Of a DNA stretch of 64,000 nucleotides, positions 48,750 to 60,400 are shown piece after piece. This DNA is from Elymus sibiricus (taxonomy: Eukaryota; Streptophyta; Magnoliopsida; Poales; Poaceae). Position 1 is the stretch's first letter. Every line of letters starts with the position of its first letter. The stretch lies in contig CM077676.1 in assembly GCA_039707655.1 (NCBI GenBank), positions 425,917,379 through 425,981,378 of the forward strand. Reading direction: 5' to 3'. Made by a program: the position numbers and the translations under genes. The notes under the pieces are model-generated. The model ran no database searches, had not been told where the DNA came from, and worked only from the letters and a program-made list of their open reading frames with translations.

Positions 48750-50298
48750 CACAGGTTTGCTCTCCAAACCTTGGATTCCTTGTATGGTGCATGTACATAT
48801 GATAACTTTTTTGGATTAACATTATATGTTTCTAATTGCAGCTTTTGGTGTGCTCCCACTTGTAGGCAGTACATAGGATCTATATTTGGTAAGCTCCACT
48901 GCGGATCATTACTTTCATGCTTCCACTACCTTTTTACCTAATTTTACACTATGCAATCGGTTTCCATTGTTGTGTTTTACATTTTGTACCTTTGTTGTGT
49001 ATTTATATATATTTTTTTCTATTGATGATCCAAATTGTTCAAGGAATCATGCTGAATTTGTTACAGTGAAGCAGAATGTGAGATCGTTGCTGGGCATGGC
49101 TGACAATTACTTATGAGGGTAACAGACCAGGTGCTTTATTTTTATGACTGATGTATAACTACAGATTTATTATATTTATATTTGATGATTTTTGACAGAT
49201 GAGTTGAATTAGTACAGAATTAGTACACACCACGTGATTTCATGCTTTCAGAATTAGTAATTATCAGTACTATTCATCTCATTGGTGTGCTCATCTCAGA
49301 ACACTTGCCTGATTGGCCATTAGTCCACTGTTTAGTCTTTTGCTTGCAAGGTTGCCTTACGTCAACAGAGGACCGCTATGTTCAATTGATCACATGTCAA
49401 ATTTTCATCTGTCTTATTATTCTATATACAATCATATTCTTTGAACCTTCTCTTAGTATAAGTTTTCTAAGGTGATATTTTTATGGCTACAGAGAGGTTC
49501 CCAGCATTGATCTACTCTTTGAAGAAGATAATGGAGGTAACATGATGCGAGAAAACACTATACGTGTTGTGCTTCGCTTGCCCTTCAGTCAGCAAGATCT
49601 GTTTCAACAGCCACCTCCTACATGTAGTTCAACCTCTCAGGATTCAAAGACTACCGCAAGGATTGGTTACAAGAGTGTCTTTCCTTCCTCTGATCTTGCG
49701 TATATCTTGTAGAGTTCTGCTAAATGTTGTGCTTGAAATATGTCATTGGATTGAGCTCATGTATGAGACTTATGGATTCTGAGCCTTTTGCTTTGTAATG
49801 TGTGATAATGATGTGTGAGACTTATATATTGTGAGACCAAAGTTATGTGTGACAATTCTGTAACGTGAGGCCTAACTGTCAATTTTTTGGGTTTTTGAAC
49901 ATATGGTATACCCATGGTGGTCTAACAATGCCTAAATGATAATTTTTTTTGTGTAATATACTGCTGATAATTTTGGGTAAGTTTAAGACATTTTTGGCAA
50001 ACACATTTGAAAATACTGTTTCTCAGCCCCTATTTGGTCAAATTTGTGAAGTCTGAACACACTTTTGGGTGTGGTTCAATGTACCGAGTTGTTTTTGCTT
50101 TACATGTTGAACACACTTTTGAAGTTCCTTTACATGTAGGCCTTATTTTTTTTTCCAAATACACTCTCAGCAAATGCCATGGAGACCTAGCATGTAAGCA
50201 GGCTTGTTTGCCTAAAAAATTAAAAGATAATGTATATATATATATATTTGTATATTAGTCTTTTTTTTTTGCTAGGGATATTTGTATATTAGTCGAGA
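48750..50298. other. H4 3' untranslated region
   Basis: AT-rich sequence between the RepHel stop and the terminal hairpin. Short frames only, with no domain. A (TA)n run lies at about 50229-50246. Confidence 0.5.
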
Positions 50299-50326
50299 CG
50301 TGCATTTGCACGTGCACGCTTACTAG

Positions 50327-51030
50327 TGGATATAAAGGGGTGACGTAAGGAAAACAAAGAAGTCTTCCTCCCTTTAGTTTTAGAGATATAGATATAGATA
50401 TAGATACGGATTGATCGACCCGCTTTGTTCCATGACAAACTCGAGGAAAACTAAATTTGCCGTTAGCAGGTAGATCTGTAGATCCATCACGGACGTCGTC
50501 TATATCTCCGACGATAAGTAGGCTAGGTTTATTTATGTAGCATGTATTTACATAGATTTTGGGTGTTGCATGATCTAATATGGATTTGAGGACTAGAATT
50601 TGGGGTATGTGGTTGCAATGGATAAAAAATGAGGATACCGGTAACTGTCGATGGACGCGCCCGGACGCTTCCGTGGACGACGTTTAGGTGGACGGATGTT
50701 GCTATGTTTGGCTGTAGATGCCCTTATGCAGTATTGAAAATTGACATGCCATGACACACTGAGTACAACCTGCCGCGGTAGCCTCTGGTGGCCAGCGCCA
50801 TGTGGCCATTCGGTTCTGTTTCAGTAAGCCCATGCGACGGATTCCTGTGATATGCATCTAGCTGCCATGGGATACAGCGGCAAGTGCCCTGTGTTGCAGG
50901 TGTCGTCACGGTAGTTTTGTCAATGATTTTCGCTTGTAGTCTTTTATGGCAATTCGTTGGTACAAGTGGTCTAATACCCAAAAATTAAAAAATTGCATGC
51001 GACCAAGGTTTATGGACTGCAGAACATATT
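50327..51030. other. Unassigned spacer
   Basis: Host sequence after H4. It holds a short GATATA microsatellite (about 50380-50408). No gene or element boundaries were found. Confidence 0.35.
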
Positions 51031-52855
51031 AGCTCTAGATCCACCAATTGATCTGGACCGTGTGCCTGCAGTGTATTTGCTTATCTATACCTAATAATAT
51101 TAAAGAACGGTGAGTTTCTCCCATTTTTTGGTCCATCCCGAAGTTGATAGTAATTAGCTATCATGCCATCCATAAGTTAGAAAAATACCCCTTCGTTTTT
51201 TATGTCGTGTTTCTCCGTTTTTGATCCATCCCGAAGTTGATAGTAATTACTCATCATGCCACCCATAAGTCAGAAAAATACTTCTTCGTTTTTTAGGTAG
51301 TGTATCCCTGATTTTTTGTCCACCCCAAAGTTGATAGTAATTACCCACCATGCCACACATAAGTCCGAAAAATACCCCTTCGTTTTAGGTCGTTTCGTTG
51401 CACGCAGCGTTTTGCCTCAAAAAAGAAATAGCGAAACAAGGACTCGAACCATGGTCGTGTTGAAGGGGCCCGCATGCACGAACCAAGTCATCTAGCCAAC
51501 ATTGCTAGAGAAATAAATGAAGGTGCCCTTTTATTGGTTAAGCGAGTTTTTTCAAAAATAAATAAATTTGAAGCACGGATCGATCCTGTAAATCCGTCGC
51601 TCACGATGGGACTCCCGTCCGTGCTGCGCACGTACTCCTCGGCCTTTGCCTACGCTACGCAGCAACCCCACTGGGCCTTTTTCGGGTGTCATTAAACTAG
51701 GCCATGTTGGCCGAACGTACTCCTCAGCCTTTGCCTACACTGCGCAGCAACCCCGCTGTGCCTTTCGGGCGTCATCGAACTGGGCCTCGCTGGGCCAAAA
51801 CGAAAAAAATGCTACCATGGAGGATCGAACTCTTACAGCCTCCCTTCAGTTCACGAGGGTTCAATCAGTCAAACCTCGCTCTTTTGATTGTGATAGAAGA
51901 AATGATTCACTTATTAATCAATAGTCCAACCTTGCTCTTTTACACCGGATCTCACCAATTTATATACATCCGCGGGTAGATAATCAACAAGCCCCTTCGA
52001 AGGAAAGAAAAGAATTATGATAAACAGGGTGAGGTGTGAAACATATATGGCTGATTGGCTCTAATTTACGCGGGACCGTGGGGAAAAATATTCCTGGGAT
52101 GGTATATGTTGCGGCCAAAATATTTAAAGAATAGAACGTACATGGCTTATGGGCTCTAACTTAAGCGGGATTTTGGGTTAATAATATTTCAGTAACAGGC
52201 TGGGCAAAGTTGATCTTTAAAGAAGAGAACGTGACCAGTGATGACCTGCTGGGTATTCAATCAAATAATGCTTCGATTCATGTGGCAACGCCTGCCCATT
52301 TAGTATTGGACCGTCGTCCCATGGAGGACGTGTATGAGGTGTGTGTGGAGCTCGGCGTGGCCTTACATCTTCAATAACAATCATGTCAAGCAGTCGTCAC
52401 CCTTCACCAACATGCTCCAATCCTAGGTGCCGCCTCGCAAATGCCCGCCTTTTGCTCGACCAGTTGTAGCCCATCACCAACGCACGAGGAGGACTCGATC
52501 GGCATCAAAATCAAAATTCGAAAGTCCCTGTTATGTCCGACATAAATTGTTTTCCAGATTTTTACGGACTTGTAATTTTTCCGTAGCAACGCACGGGCTC
52601 TTTTGCTAGAACCCAATGAACAGTGGTTGAGGATTTTCAATTGTTAGTTAGCTGGGCAGTACAGCATAGCCATCGATGATCTGGACCACGTGCCTGAATC
52701 TGCCGATCGACCCAATGAACAGTGGTGTATTCTCAATTGTTAGTTAGCTAGGGGAGCACCGCCTAGCCATTGATTGATCTGGACCACATGCCTGCAGTGT
52801 GTCTGCCGATCCACCAACGAACAGCGGTGGATTTTCAATTGTTAGCTAGCTAGGG
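51030..52855. repeat. Decayed ~102-bp minisatellite, interrupted
   Basis: Units with the order CCCAATGAACAGTGG, TTCAATTGTTAGTTAGCTAGG, CGCCTAGCCAT, GATCTGGACCAC.TGCCTG, CTGCCGATC. Parts occur at 51030-51083, 52610-52709, 52710-52812 and 52813-52855. Further pieces lie at about 53312-53347 and 54824-54890. Helitron H3 splits the first unit, a MITE follows the third, and a LINE splits the last. Confidence 0.75.
51084..52609 (+). mobile_element. Helitron H3, non-autonomous, 1.5 kb
   Basis: The 5' end is TCTATACCTAATAATATT at 51084 after host A. The 3' end is CTAG at 52606-52609. It is preceded by the hairpin CCGT 52581-52584 / ACGG 52593-52596 with loop AGCAACGC, the same loop as in H1. The next host base is A rather than the usual T. 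It lies within one unit of the 102-bp minisatellite. Inside are about three ~95-bp units (TTGATAGTAATTACC.ATCATGCCA, 51113-51400) and two 84-bp units (CGTACTCCTC.GCCTTTGCC, 51631 and 51715). No RepHel is present; it would depend on a helper. Confidence 0.7.
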
Positions 52856-52997
52856 AAACTCGTTTCATGCCAATTTGCTTACAGTATGATACAGTACTGT
52901 ATGGTACCATGAAACTCTAACGCACAATATGATACTGTATGTTACTCTATGGCACAATATGATACTGTATGGTACCATGACAATGAACATACAGTAA

Positions 52998-53286
52998 GGC
53001 TCCTTTGGTTCACAGAAATTTTGTAGGAATTCTAGAGGATAGGAATTTTGTAGAAAAAATTTCTTTGGTGTCCTTTGATTTGCAGGAATGGATTCCTATT
53101 CCCGTGGAGGATAGAAACCAATCCTTTACATTTTAAAGGAAAAACATTAGCGTAGACTTAATTGAAAAATTTCTATCATATGTATCAAATGACATCTCTT
53201 TCCCTATAAAAGTTCAGATACATGTCATCTCATTTCTTATGGTTTTTCGATTCCGGTAATATTCCTATCCTTCGAACCAAAGGCCT
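52998..53286. mobile_element. Tourist-like MITE
   Basis: A 289-bp AT-rich element with TIRs GGCTCCTTTGGTTC and AGGCCTTTGGTTC (reverse complement of the right end), flanked by TAA on both sides (52995-52997 and 53287-53289). It is the same family as 16672-16949, sharing the termini and an internal ATGTCATCTCATTTC-type stretch. Confidence 0.7.
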
Positions 53287-53347
53287 TAAAACTAATGCAA
53301 CCCTATGTTAGATTCGTCGATTGATACTGCAGTGTGCCTACCGAGAT

Positions 53348-54823
53348 TATTTTTTTAGAGCGGAGGCACATGCCCGGCCTTAAACTGAGGCCCTTACTGA
53401 CAAGTTCACAAAGTACTAAATGTAAACGATAGCAGGACAAAACGAAACAAGTGCGATACAAGGTCCATCAGGACCAAATGACACGACGTAGCATGCAAAG
53501 CCATCCTCCTAGATGTGGGCGGTAAGGCAGGCGGTTCTCGAACCGGTGGTGTCCCTCCTTCCCACGTGACGTAGCTAAGGGCACCTTGCGCGAAGGTTGC
53601 CTGCGAGTTGCTCCACCCTTCCTCGCTCCGTTGGTCTCGCCAGAAGCTTCCATAGCTGCAAAAGGATCACTAATTTGTACATCACGTCAACCGGATGCCA
53701 GAAAATTTACCCTCTATAAGCCCTTTGTTACGGGTTGTCCAAAGAGACCACGCCAGGGCCGCAAACACCACCCAAGCAAGCCTACGGTCCTGGCCACTCG
53801 AGGCTTTGATCAAACGGAACACATCCGAGAAAGATCCCGGATTCCACGTGTAGCCTGTAGCCGCCCGAAGCACACTCCACGCAAATCTAGCGACGATGCA
53901 TCAAAAAATGATATGATGGCATGTCTCATCCTCGCCACACCAGATACACTTGCCATCACCCGGACCGTTGCGTTTTCTCACTTGATCCCCACTTGGGATC
54001 CTATTCCACGCCACTTGCCAAAGAAAGATTTTTATTTTGATGGAATTGTAGCCTTCCATAACCCACTTAAGTCGCAAGGGGGCGCCGAACAGAAGATCTC
54101 TCGGTACAAGGACCCGGTCGAAAAATCCCCGGACGGCTCAAGCATCCAAGTAACGTCATCTCTCAAGGGAGAGGCTAACAACCGCCAGTTGTTGTCGCAT
54201 TTGGTTCCACTCAAGGGCTTCCCCAGTCCCAAGAGGCCGGCGGAAGTAGGGTAACCACCGATTATCGATCCATGCCCCGGCCACCTTGGCTTCGGTTCTC
54301 TCTACTATGGCGAACAGAGATGGGAAGTGCTCACTTAAGGGTCCCTCGTTGCACCACTTGTCCAGCCAAAAGAGGGCGACTTTACCGTTTTTCACATGGA
54401 ATCTAGTACCCAACCTGAGCAAAGGTTGCACCTTCCGCACCCCTTTTGCGAATTGTGATAGCTTGGTATTCAAGCGAAAATCCGTTCCCCCTTCAATTAA
54501 GTATTTAGCACTAAAAATATCAAGCCATAGCCCTCCCTGTCCAGTGAGGATTTTCCATGACCATTTTGCAACGAGGCACCAGTTCATAACTCTGGTATTG
54601 ATCACCCCAAGACCGCCTCGCTCCTTTGGTGCGCAAATATGATCCCATTTAACCATGTGGTATCCCTATCCATTTTGTCGTGAATCCCATTTTGAAGAAG
54701 GTTAAAACCCATAATGAACATCGGGATATTTGTGAGGGAATCATTAATCAACACGAGCCTACCTCCCGAGGCTAGCAGCTTTCCTTGCCATGGCTCCACC
54801 CGACTGGCAACCTTTTCGACCAC
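53348..54823 (-). mobile_element. 5'-truncated LINE with 15-bp TSD
   Basis: The direct repeat TGTGCCTACCGAGAT flanks it exactly (53333-53347 and 54824-54838). The left edge has a T run (poly(A) of a minus-strand element). On the minus strand, frames 54823-54602, 54656-54156 and 53873-53682 encode the region after the RT catalytic core (KLLASGGRLVLIND and CAPKERGGLGVIN), then zf-RVT, ending with LAWSLWTTRNKG. RT catalytic boxes and endonuclease are lost by 5' truncation. Several frameshifts make it a pseudogene. It split a unit of the 102-bp minisatellite. Confidence 0.9.
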
Positions 54824-55132
54824 TGTGCCTACCGAGATCCAATGAACAGTGGTTAGCTAGGGCAATTACTGCCTAGCCAGTACTCCTACCCAGCAGCCTC
54901 CTTAACATGTCTGCGAACAGGATCCTTCCTGCCCCCCCGGCTGAATTCATTGTGTCGTGTTTTTATGCCTGCATGCATGGGTGCATGCATGATGCACATG
55001 GGGTTGTTTCTTCTCTTTGTTTCTTTGCATACAAATGCCAGGAGTGATAGGCCCGGCGAATCCTAAGAGAGATAGCTTGCGTGCGTGTGCATAATTAACA
55101 TAGACCGTCCATAGGAATCCATGCGGGCGCAC

Positions 55133-55147
55133 GAGAGAGAGAGAGAG
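55133..55147. repeat. (GA)n microsatellite
   Basis: A pure GA run of about seven units just before the Mutator-like element. Confidence 0.8.
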
Positions 55148-55175
55148 TATGAATGACAAATGCATATACGGTGTC

Positions 55176-56603
55176 TGAGTGAAGTCTAATTTAAACCTTG
55201 AGGTTGTAGAGCTCGTCGAAAATAAACCCTCACCTCGAAATCCCTGAAATTTGTACCCTGTACTCATGATCCTGGTCTGATCCCGACCCTCTCGATTAGT
55301 TTAGATCAATTTGACACACCGGGAAAAAGACAATCCCATTGGGATAACTTTCTACTCTCACTGATTAAGTGGACCCATGCGTCATATTCATCTTCGCGCT
55401 AGGAATTGATAAGAAGCGCTCCTGTGCATGTGCATGCACATGTACGCGTCTGGCCGGCGGCCAGAATCGGAGCAACTTGCTGCGTTGTACGTGCGTGTGT
55501 GTTCTGCTGTGTACTTGTGCATGGAGTACCTCGGAAGGTGCTTGGCTCGTGTATTATTTGTGTCTTGCCGTACTAGCCACTGCGACGACCGATGCCGTTC
55601 GCTGCATCGGCAAGACCAGAATGCGCACGCTGCGGTGAATTCCATTCCTCGCACCGGCAAGCCCTGCATCGTTCGCCTGCACTCCATGCTCGTGCACAGC
55701 GGCGGCACGGAGAGCAACTCCTGGCTGGACATCTCGGCCACACGCGCGCCCGGTGACGCGACGCACAGCTGCCGCCAATGCCTTTGTCTGGATTGGACAA
55801 CTCTAGTGCAAGCGTACTCCCAATCGAATGTCGTTGCGCTCGATGCCATGGTGCTCTACGGAGGGCTCTAGATGAAGCCACTCATCATCGTGCGCAGCCC
55901 AGGGCGTTAGTATCGCCGGCGGCGTATCGGTTTGGGATGCAACTCACATTCAGTATTCACATCAACAGGTTACATATACATGGGTGTACACATCGCACTA
56001 GCTCAACTAATCCTGCAATCTTGCTAATCAGCTGAGAGAGATTAGGAGACGTGGAACAACACCTATGGAACCGGTCCTGAACGTTGCATGCAGAACAAAT
56101 TTTCTCAACACAAACGAAGTAGAAGTCGTGGTCGCACACACCACGTCGAGCTGCTCGATGCGATGCTACCCCACGAACTTCACGGCAAGGGGCGCACCGA
56201 TGTGCGGGCACCACTTCATCATCTTGCTCTCTTCCACTCACGACCAGAGCACGAACTCCTCGGCAGGAGGCGTCTTACCGGTGCGCGGCCGGGTCCTGGC
56301 ATGGACTGCAACGGGCAGCAGGAGGCGCACGGCGCCGGCAACGCGGCACAGGCACGGCTGCGTTGATTTCAGGGGAGAGAGAGGCACTGGGGATAGAGGA
56401 TGGATACGACACGTTGGGTAGGGATGTAAGTGAGAGTAGACACCGATCCTGGGCGGGATGGAACTGTTCCCAGTGCGCCAAACAGGTTCAAGGTCGGGAT
56501 CAGACCAGGATCATGAATACAGGGTACAGACTTCAGGGATTTTAACGTGAGGGTTTATTTTCTACGAGCTCTACAATCTCAAGGTTTAAAACAGACTTTA
56601 CTC
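55176..56603. mobile_element. Mutator-like element (possible Pack-MULE), 112-bp TIRs, 9-bp TSD
   Basis: TIRs at 55177-55288 and 56492-56603 match in reverse complement over 112 bp with about 15 differences. The perfect 9-bp direct repeat TACGGTGTC lies at 55167-55175 and 56604-56612. A 9-bp TSD with long TIRs is the mark of Mutator-like elements. No MuDR transposase is present. The interior (55400-55880 and 56060-56430) is GC-rich with open frames on both strands, as in elements that have captured gene fragments. I do not recognise the captured product. Confidence 0.85.
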
Positions 56604-56951
56604 TACGGTGTCCACGGGGGCTCGCTATAACATTTTTCTTTTTGCAGGTAGCTAGTCGTAACAACGGAAGCTGATCAAGCGTAAGCTCTTGCACGTGTAC
56701 GTACTGTACGAAAGATCGATGGATGGCGATCGGCGACATGAACAGCCAATTAATTGGCCATAGATCATACGGCGCGTATGTTGTTGCACGGCGGCCATCA
56801 TTCCTTTTGCGCGTGCGCTGTCCACGAACGTACGTAATAACGCACTCACGCCCTGCTCATGTTCATGCATAATGCAGGGAAACGACAACCCTACTCATGT
56901 TCATGCATAGTGGGAAATGACAGCCCTACTCCTGTTCATGCATAGTGCATC
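56604..56951. other. Spacer with three short tandem units
   Basis: Three imperfect copies of CTCATGTTCATGCATAGTG begin near 56856, 56894 and 56929. They run into the T run of the following LINE. No gene is present. Confidence 0.6.
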
Positions 56952-56990
56952 TTTTTTTTTTTTTTGCGGGAAGAAAATTATATTGCACAA

Positions 56991-57443
56991 CTAATCAGGG
57001 GTACAGTCTGCCATTATAATACTGGAGATGTTATCAGGACAAAATCCCAGCCAACACGCAGTGCGTTGCTGGGAGCGACCAAGAGCAGCAAGTTCATGGC
57101 CATCCTGAACTTGTGAACGAGCCACCTTCTTGATTAGTACTTCTCTGTCTCCGTGAATCAAGGCAGCAATTTCCTTACAAACATTAACGAAGGGCGAGCG
57201 ATCCGAGTCGGCTGTGCTTATCAAGCTCACAGCTTCAGCACAATCTGTGTTAAGCACAATTGGTAATTGAGACCAGGCCATAGCCAGCCGAAGGCCCTCA
57301 TCGCAAGCAGCCAATTCAGCCTCAAGTGCGCTGCAGCAGTTGTAAAGCCAACGGCAAGCCGAAAAGATGATCTGTCCCATGTGATCACGGAGAATCATGC
57401 CAGCTCCAGCTTCACCATTGGCCCCAACATATGAACCATCCAC
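56991..57443 (-). pseudogene. LINE RNase H domain
   Basis: The frame starts inside the domain at DGSYVGANGEAGAGMILRD (first catalytic Asp in DGS). It continues through ALEAELAACDEGLRLA (catalytic Glu) and LNTDCAEAV (catalytic Asp) to DGHELAALGR and a stop at 56991. In-frame codons run upstream to the TAG at 57477, so it is part of ORF2, split by that stop. All three acidic residues are kept. Confidence 0.85.
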
Positions 57444-57476
57444 ATCAAGGCTAGCCCACCCAACAGGAGGTGCTAC

Positions 57477-60400
57477 CTAGTGCAGGCTCGCAGGTTTACA
57501 ACGTCTCACAGTAGGTTGCTGAAGACTAATCACCTGTTTACCTTTAGTGAGGTCGGCATGCGGATATTGGTGGATCAACAGAAGTGAGTCCACATAGCTT
57601 CTCAAAAAGTTACAGGACCCAGTAGTAGACGGCATGGGTTTATCATGTGTTATCTCGTTGCGGACATATACCAAACTCTCCAGAGAAGCATCAAAAGCAT
57701 GAGGCGTTGATATTCAGACAACCGATGGAGTAGCCTGAGGATCCACTCAGGTTCAGAGTCACGCATCATATCATCAGTCGGCAGCTCCCAGTGCTCTCTC
57801 ATCATCTCCCATAAATTCCGTGCATGTGGACAGCGATACAGGGCATGCAACGAGTCCTCCCGCTCCATACCGCAGATAGGGTAGATGTCAAGAATCTCCA
57901 TGTGGCGATGATGTTTAGATGCATACGTTGCAAGGGCTTCTCTTGCCAATTTCCAAGCAAACACCTTAACCTTTGGAGGTGCTAAGCTGTTCCAGATCAG
58001 TTTCCAATCAGTTCTCTGACCATCTGGGTGAGAGCTCGAGGCTGTAGTCTCTTGCTGATTTCCGATAGCAAGGCCTAGATGATAAGCAGTACGCACCGAG
58101 AACATACCACGCTTGTCCGGCTGCCAGGCAATAAAATCCGCATCATTTCTGCGTGAAGTTTTGATGTTGAGTATGAGTTGTACATCAGCTGGCCAAAAGT
58201 GTTGTTTCACCAAATTTGCATTCCAACTTCCATTAGCATTTAGCAGGTCCGAGACCCATTTGAGGCGGCATCTTCCACGCGGAGTTATTGGTCTGTAAGA
58301 GTCTGGCCTCGGCAGCCAGGGGTCTCTCCATATGCGCACGGAAGTCCCATTACCGATCCTCCAGATCACACCCCTTTTGAGGAGCTCAAGACCATGGACA
58401 ATGGCCGTCCATGTAGGTGAACCATTGGCAGAGAAGACTGTATCAATGAGTGAGCCGGATGGGTAGTATTTGGCGCGAAGGACCTGCACACACAAACTGT
58501 TGGGGTATTGGATCAGTCGCCATGCCTGTCGAGCAAGCATCGCTTGGTTAAACAGACGCATATCACGGAACCCCATGCCACCGCAGCTTTTCGGTCTCAT
58601 CATGGAATCCCAAGAAATCCAATGTGTGCGTTTCTTGCCTTTCTTCGATCCCCACCAGAAGTTGCGGATAAGTCGAGTGAGATCCTCACACACTCCAGCC
58701 GGCAGTTTAAACACGCCCATAACATACGTCGGTATGGCCTGAGCCACCGATTTAATCAATGGTTCTTTCCCTCCTTTCGACACACTATCACCCCATTTAA
58801 TCAACCTCTTGGATAGGCTAGCCTGCAAGCTCTGGAACTTGTCCTTCTTCAGTCTACCATCAGGCGTTGGGAGGCCTAAATACTTGGCCTCAAAGGAGCT
58901 TTGTGTAACCTGTAAGATGCCCTTAACCTGTTCCTGAACCAATTGTGGACATGTACTGCTAAACAAGATTGATCCCTTCTCTGGATTGACTAGCTGACCG
59001 GTGCCCAAGGCATAAGCATTTACCACATCTTGTACTCGTTGGGCCTGCTCCGCATTAGCCTTGAAGAACAGTAGGGTATCATCTGCAAAGAGCATATGAG
59101 AGATCCCCGGCGCTCTACGACAGACACGGAGAGGAACAATATTATGATTTTGCACCTCTTGATGAAGCAATGCCGATAAGCCATCCGCCACAAAAAGGAA
59201 CAAGAATGGTGAGAGGGGATCTCCCTGCCGAAGACCACGCGAGGGGATGAACGAATCAAGGAGGGTTCCATTAAATTTGACAGAATAACTCACCGACGTC
59301 ACGCATAACATTGTCCACTCGACCCATCGATGAGCAAAACCCAACCTCTGCATCGCTTTCCGAAGAAAATCCCAATCAACACGGTCATAGGCCTTAGAAA
59401 GATCCAACTTATAGGCACAAAACATGTCATTCGCCCAGACATCATGTTCAATATAATGGAAGCATTCGAATGCCACCAAGGAATTATCAGAAATTAGTCT
59501 ACCCGGGACAAAGGCACTCTGATTAACAGAAATAATTTCATCCAAGATAGGGCGGAGCCGGTTTACCAAACATTTAGCCACCACTTTGTAGATCACCGAG
59601 CAAAGACTGATTGGACGAAAATCTTTCATAGTCTCCCGTTGGTCCTTCTTGGGAATAAGCACAATACAAGTACTATTAGCACTAGGTGGCATAATTCCAG
59701 AACGAAAGAACTCCTCCACTGCCACAAACACTCCTTCCTTCATAATATCCCAATTGCGCTGGAAGAACCGAGCCGGAAATCCATCCGGTCCCGGGGCTTT
59801 GAGGGGACCGATTTGGAACATGGCATCAGCAATCTCTTCTCGAGTAATATCTTTACACAACCCTCGGTTCATATCTTCTGTCACCTTGGGGAGGAGGGCC
59901 AATAAGATAGCTTCTGAATTAAGGGAAGGGTCCCTGGTGAACAGCTCCTTGAAGTACGAGGTAGCCATACGTTCCATATCAGTTGGAACTGTTTGCCAAA
60001 CACCATTATCATCACGTAAACTCTTAATTTTATTCTTGCGAGCACGATGGACAGCCTGCTGATGGAAGAACTTTGTGTTTCTATCCCCTTCCTTAAGCCA
60101 ATTTATACGGGGCCTCTGCATCCATAGCATTTCCTCGCGATATAATAGTTCATTCATGATATCAGTTAAGCGCCGAATCTCCCTTGGATCCCCATTACAC
60201 TGCTGGACCCTCGCAAGTTCAGAGTGCAATCTCTCTAGTTCACGGAGGACATTACCAAATTTCCGACGACTCCATCCATGTAAGATCCCCATCATCTTGG
60301 ACATGCATCTGTTAATATCTTCCAGATTCAGTTTTGGCCCCGCTGAATCCCAGGCGCGAGATATGATCTCCGGTAACTCAGCTGCACGTTCCCAAAAGAC

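Larger units (their letters stand above)
41054..50326 (+). mobile_element. Helitron H4, 9.3 kb, with RepHel gene
   Basis: The 3' end is CTAG at 50323-50326, followed by host T. It is preceded by a 6-bp hairpin (CGTGCA 50299-50304, TGCACG 50313-50318). The 5' end is a TC within TCTATCTATCTATCC at 41054; the tandem ATCT units leave its exact base uncertain by 4-12 bp. Host A precedes it. Between lie a GC-rich leader with ~100-bp tandem units (41280-41625), the RepHel gene (42137-48749) and a 1.6-kb AT-rich 3' region with no gene. The TTAATTACCCACC.TGCCATTA units (41173-41220) resemble repeats at the 5' end of H3. Confidence 0.85.

Noticed and set aside
55388..55871. Overlapping ~150-codon frames in the MULE interior as a gene
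   Set aside because: Opposing frames are both open, no domain is recognised, and neither starts or ends in a gene-like context; kept only as possible captured DNA.
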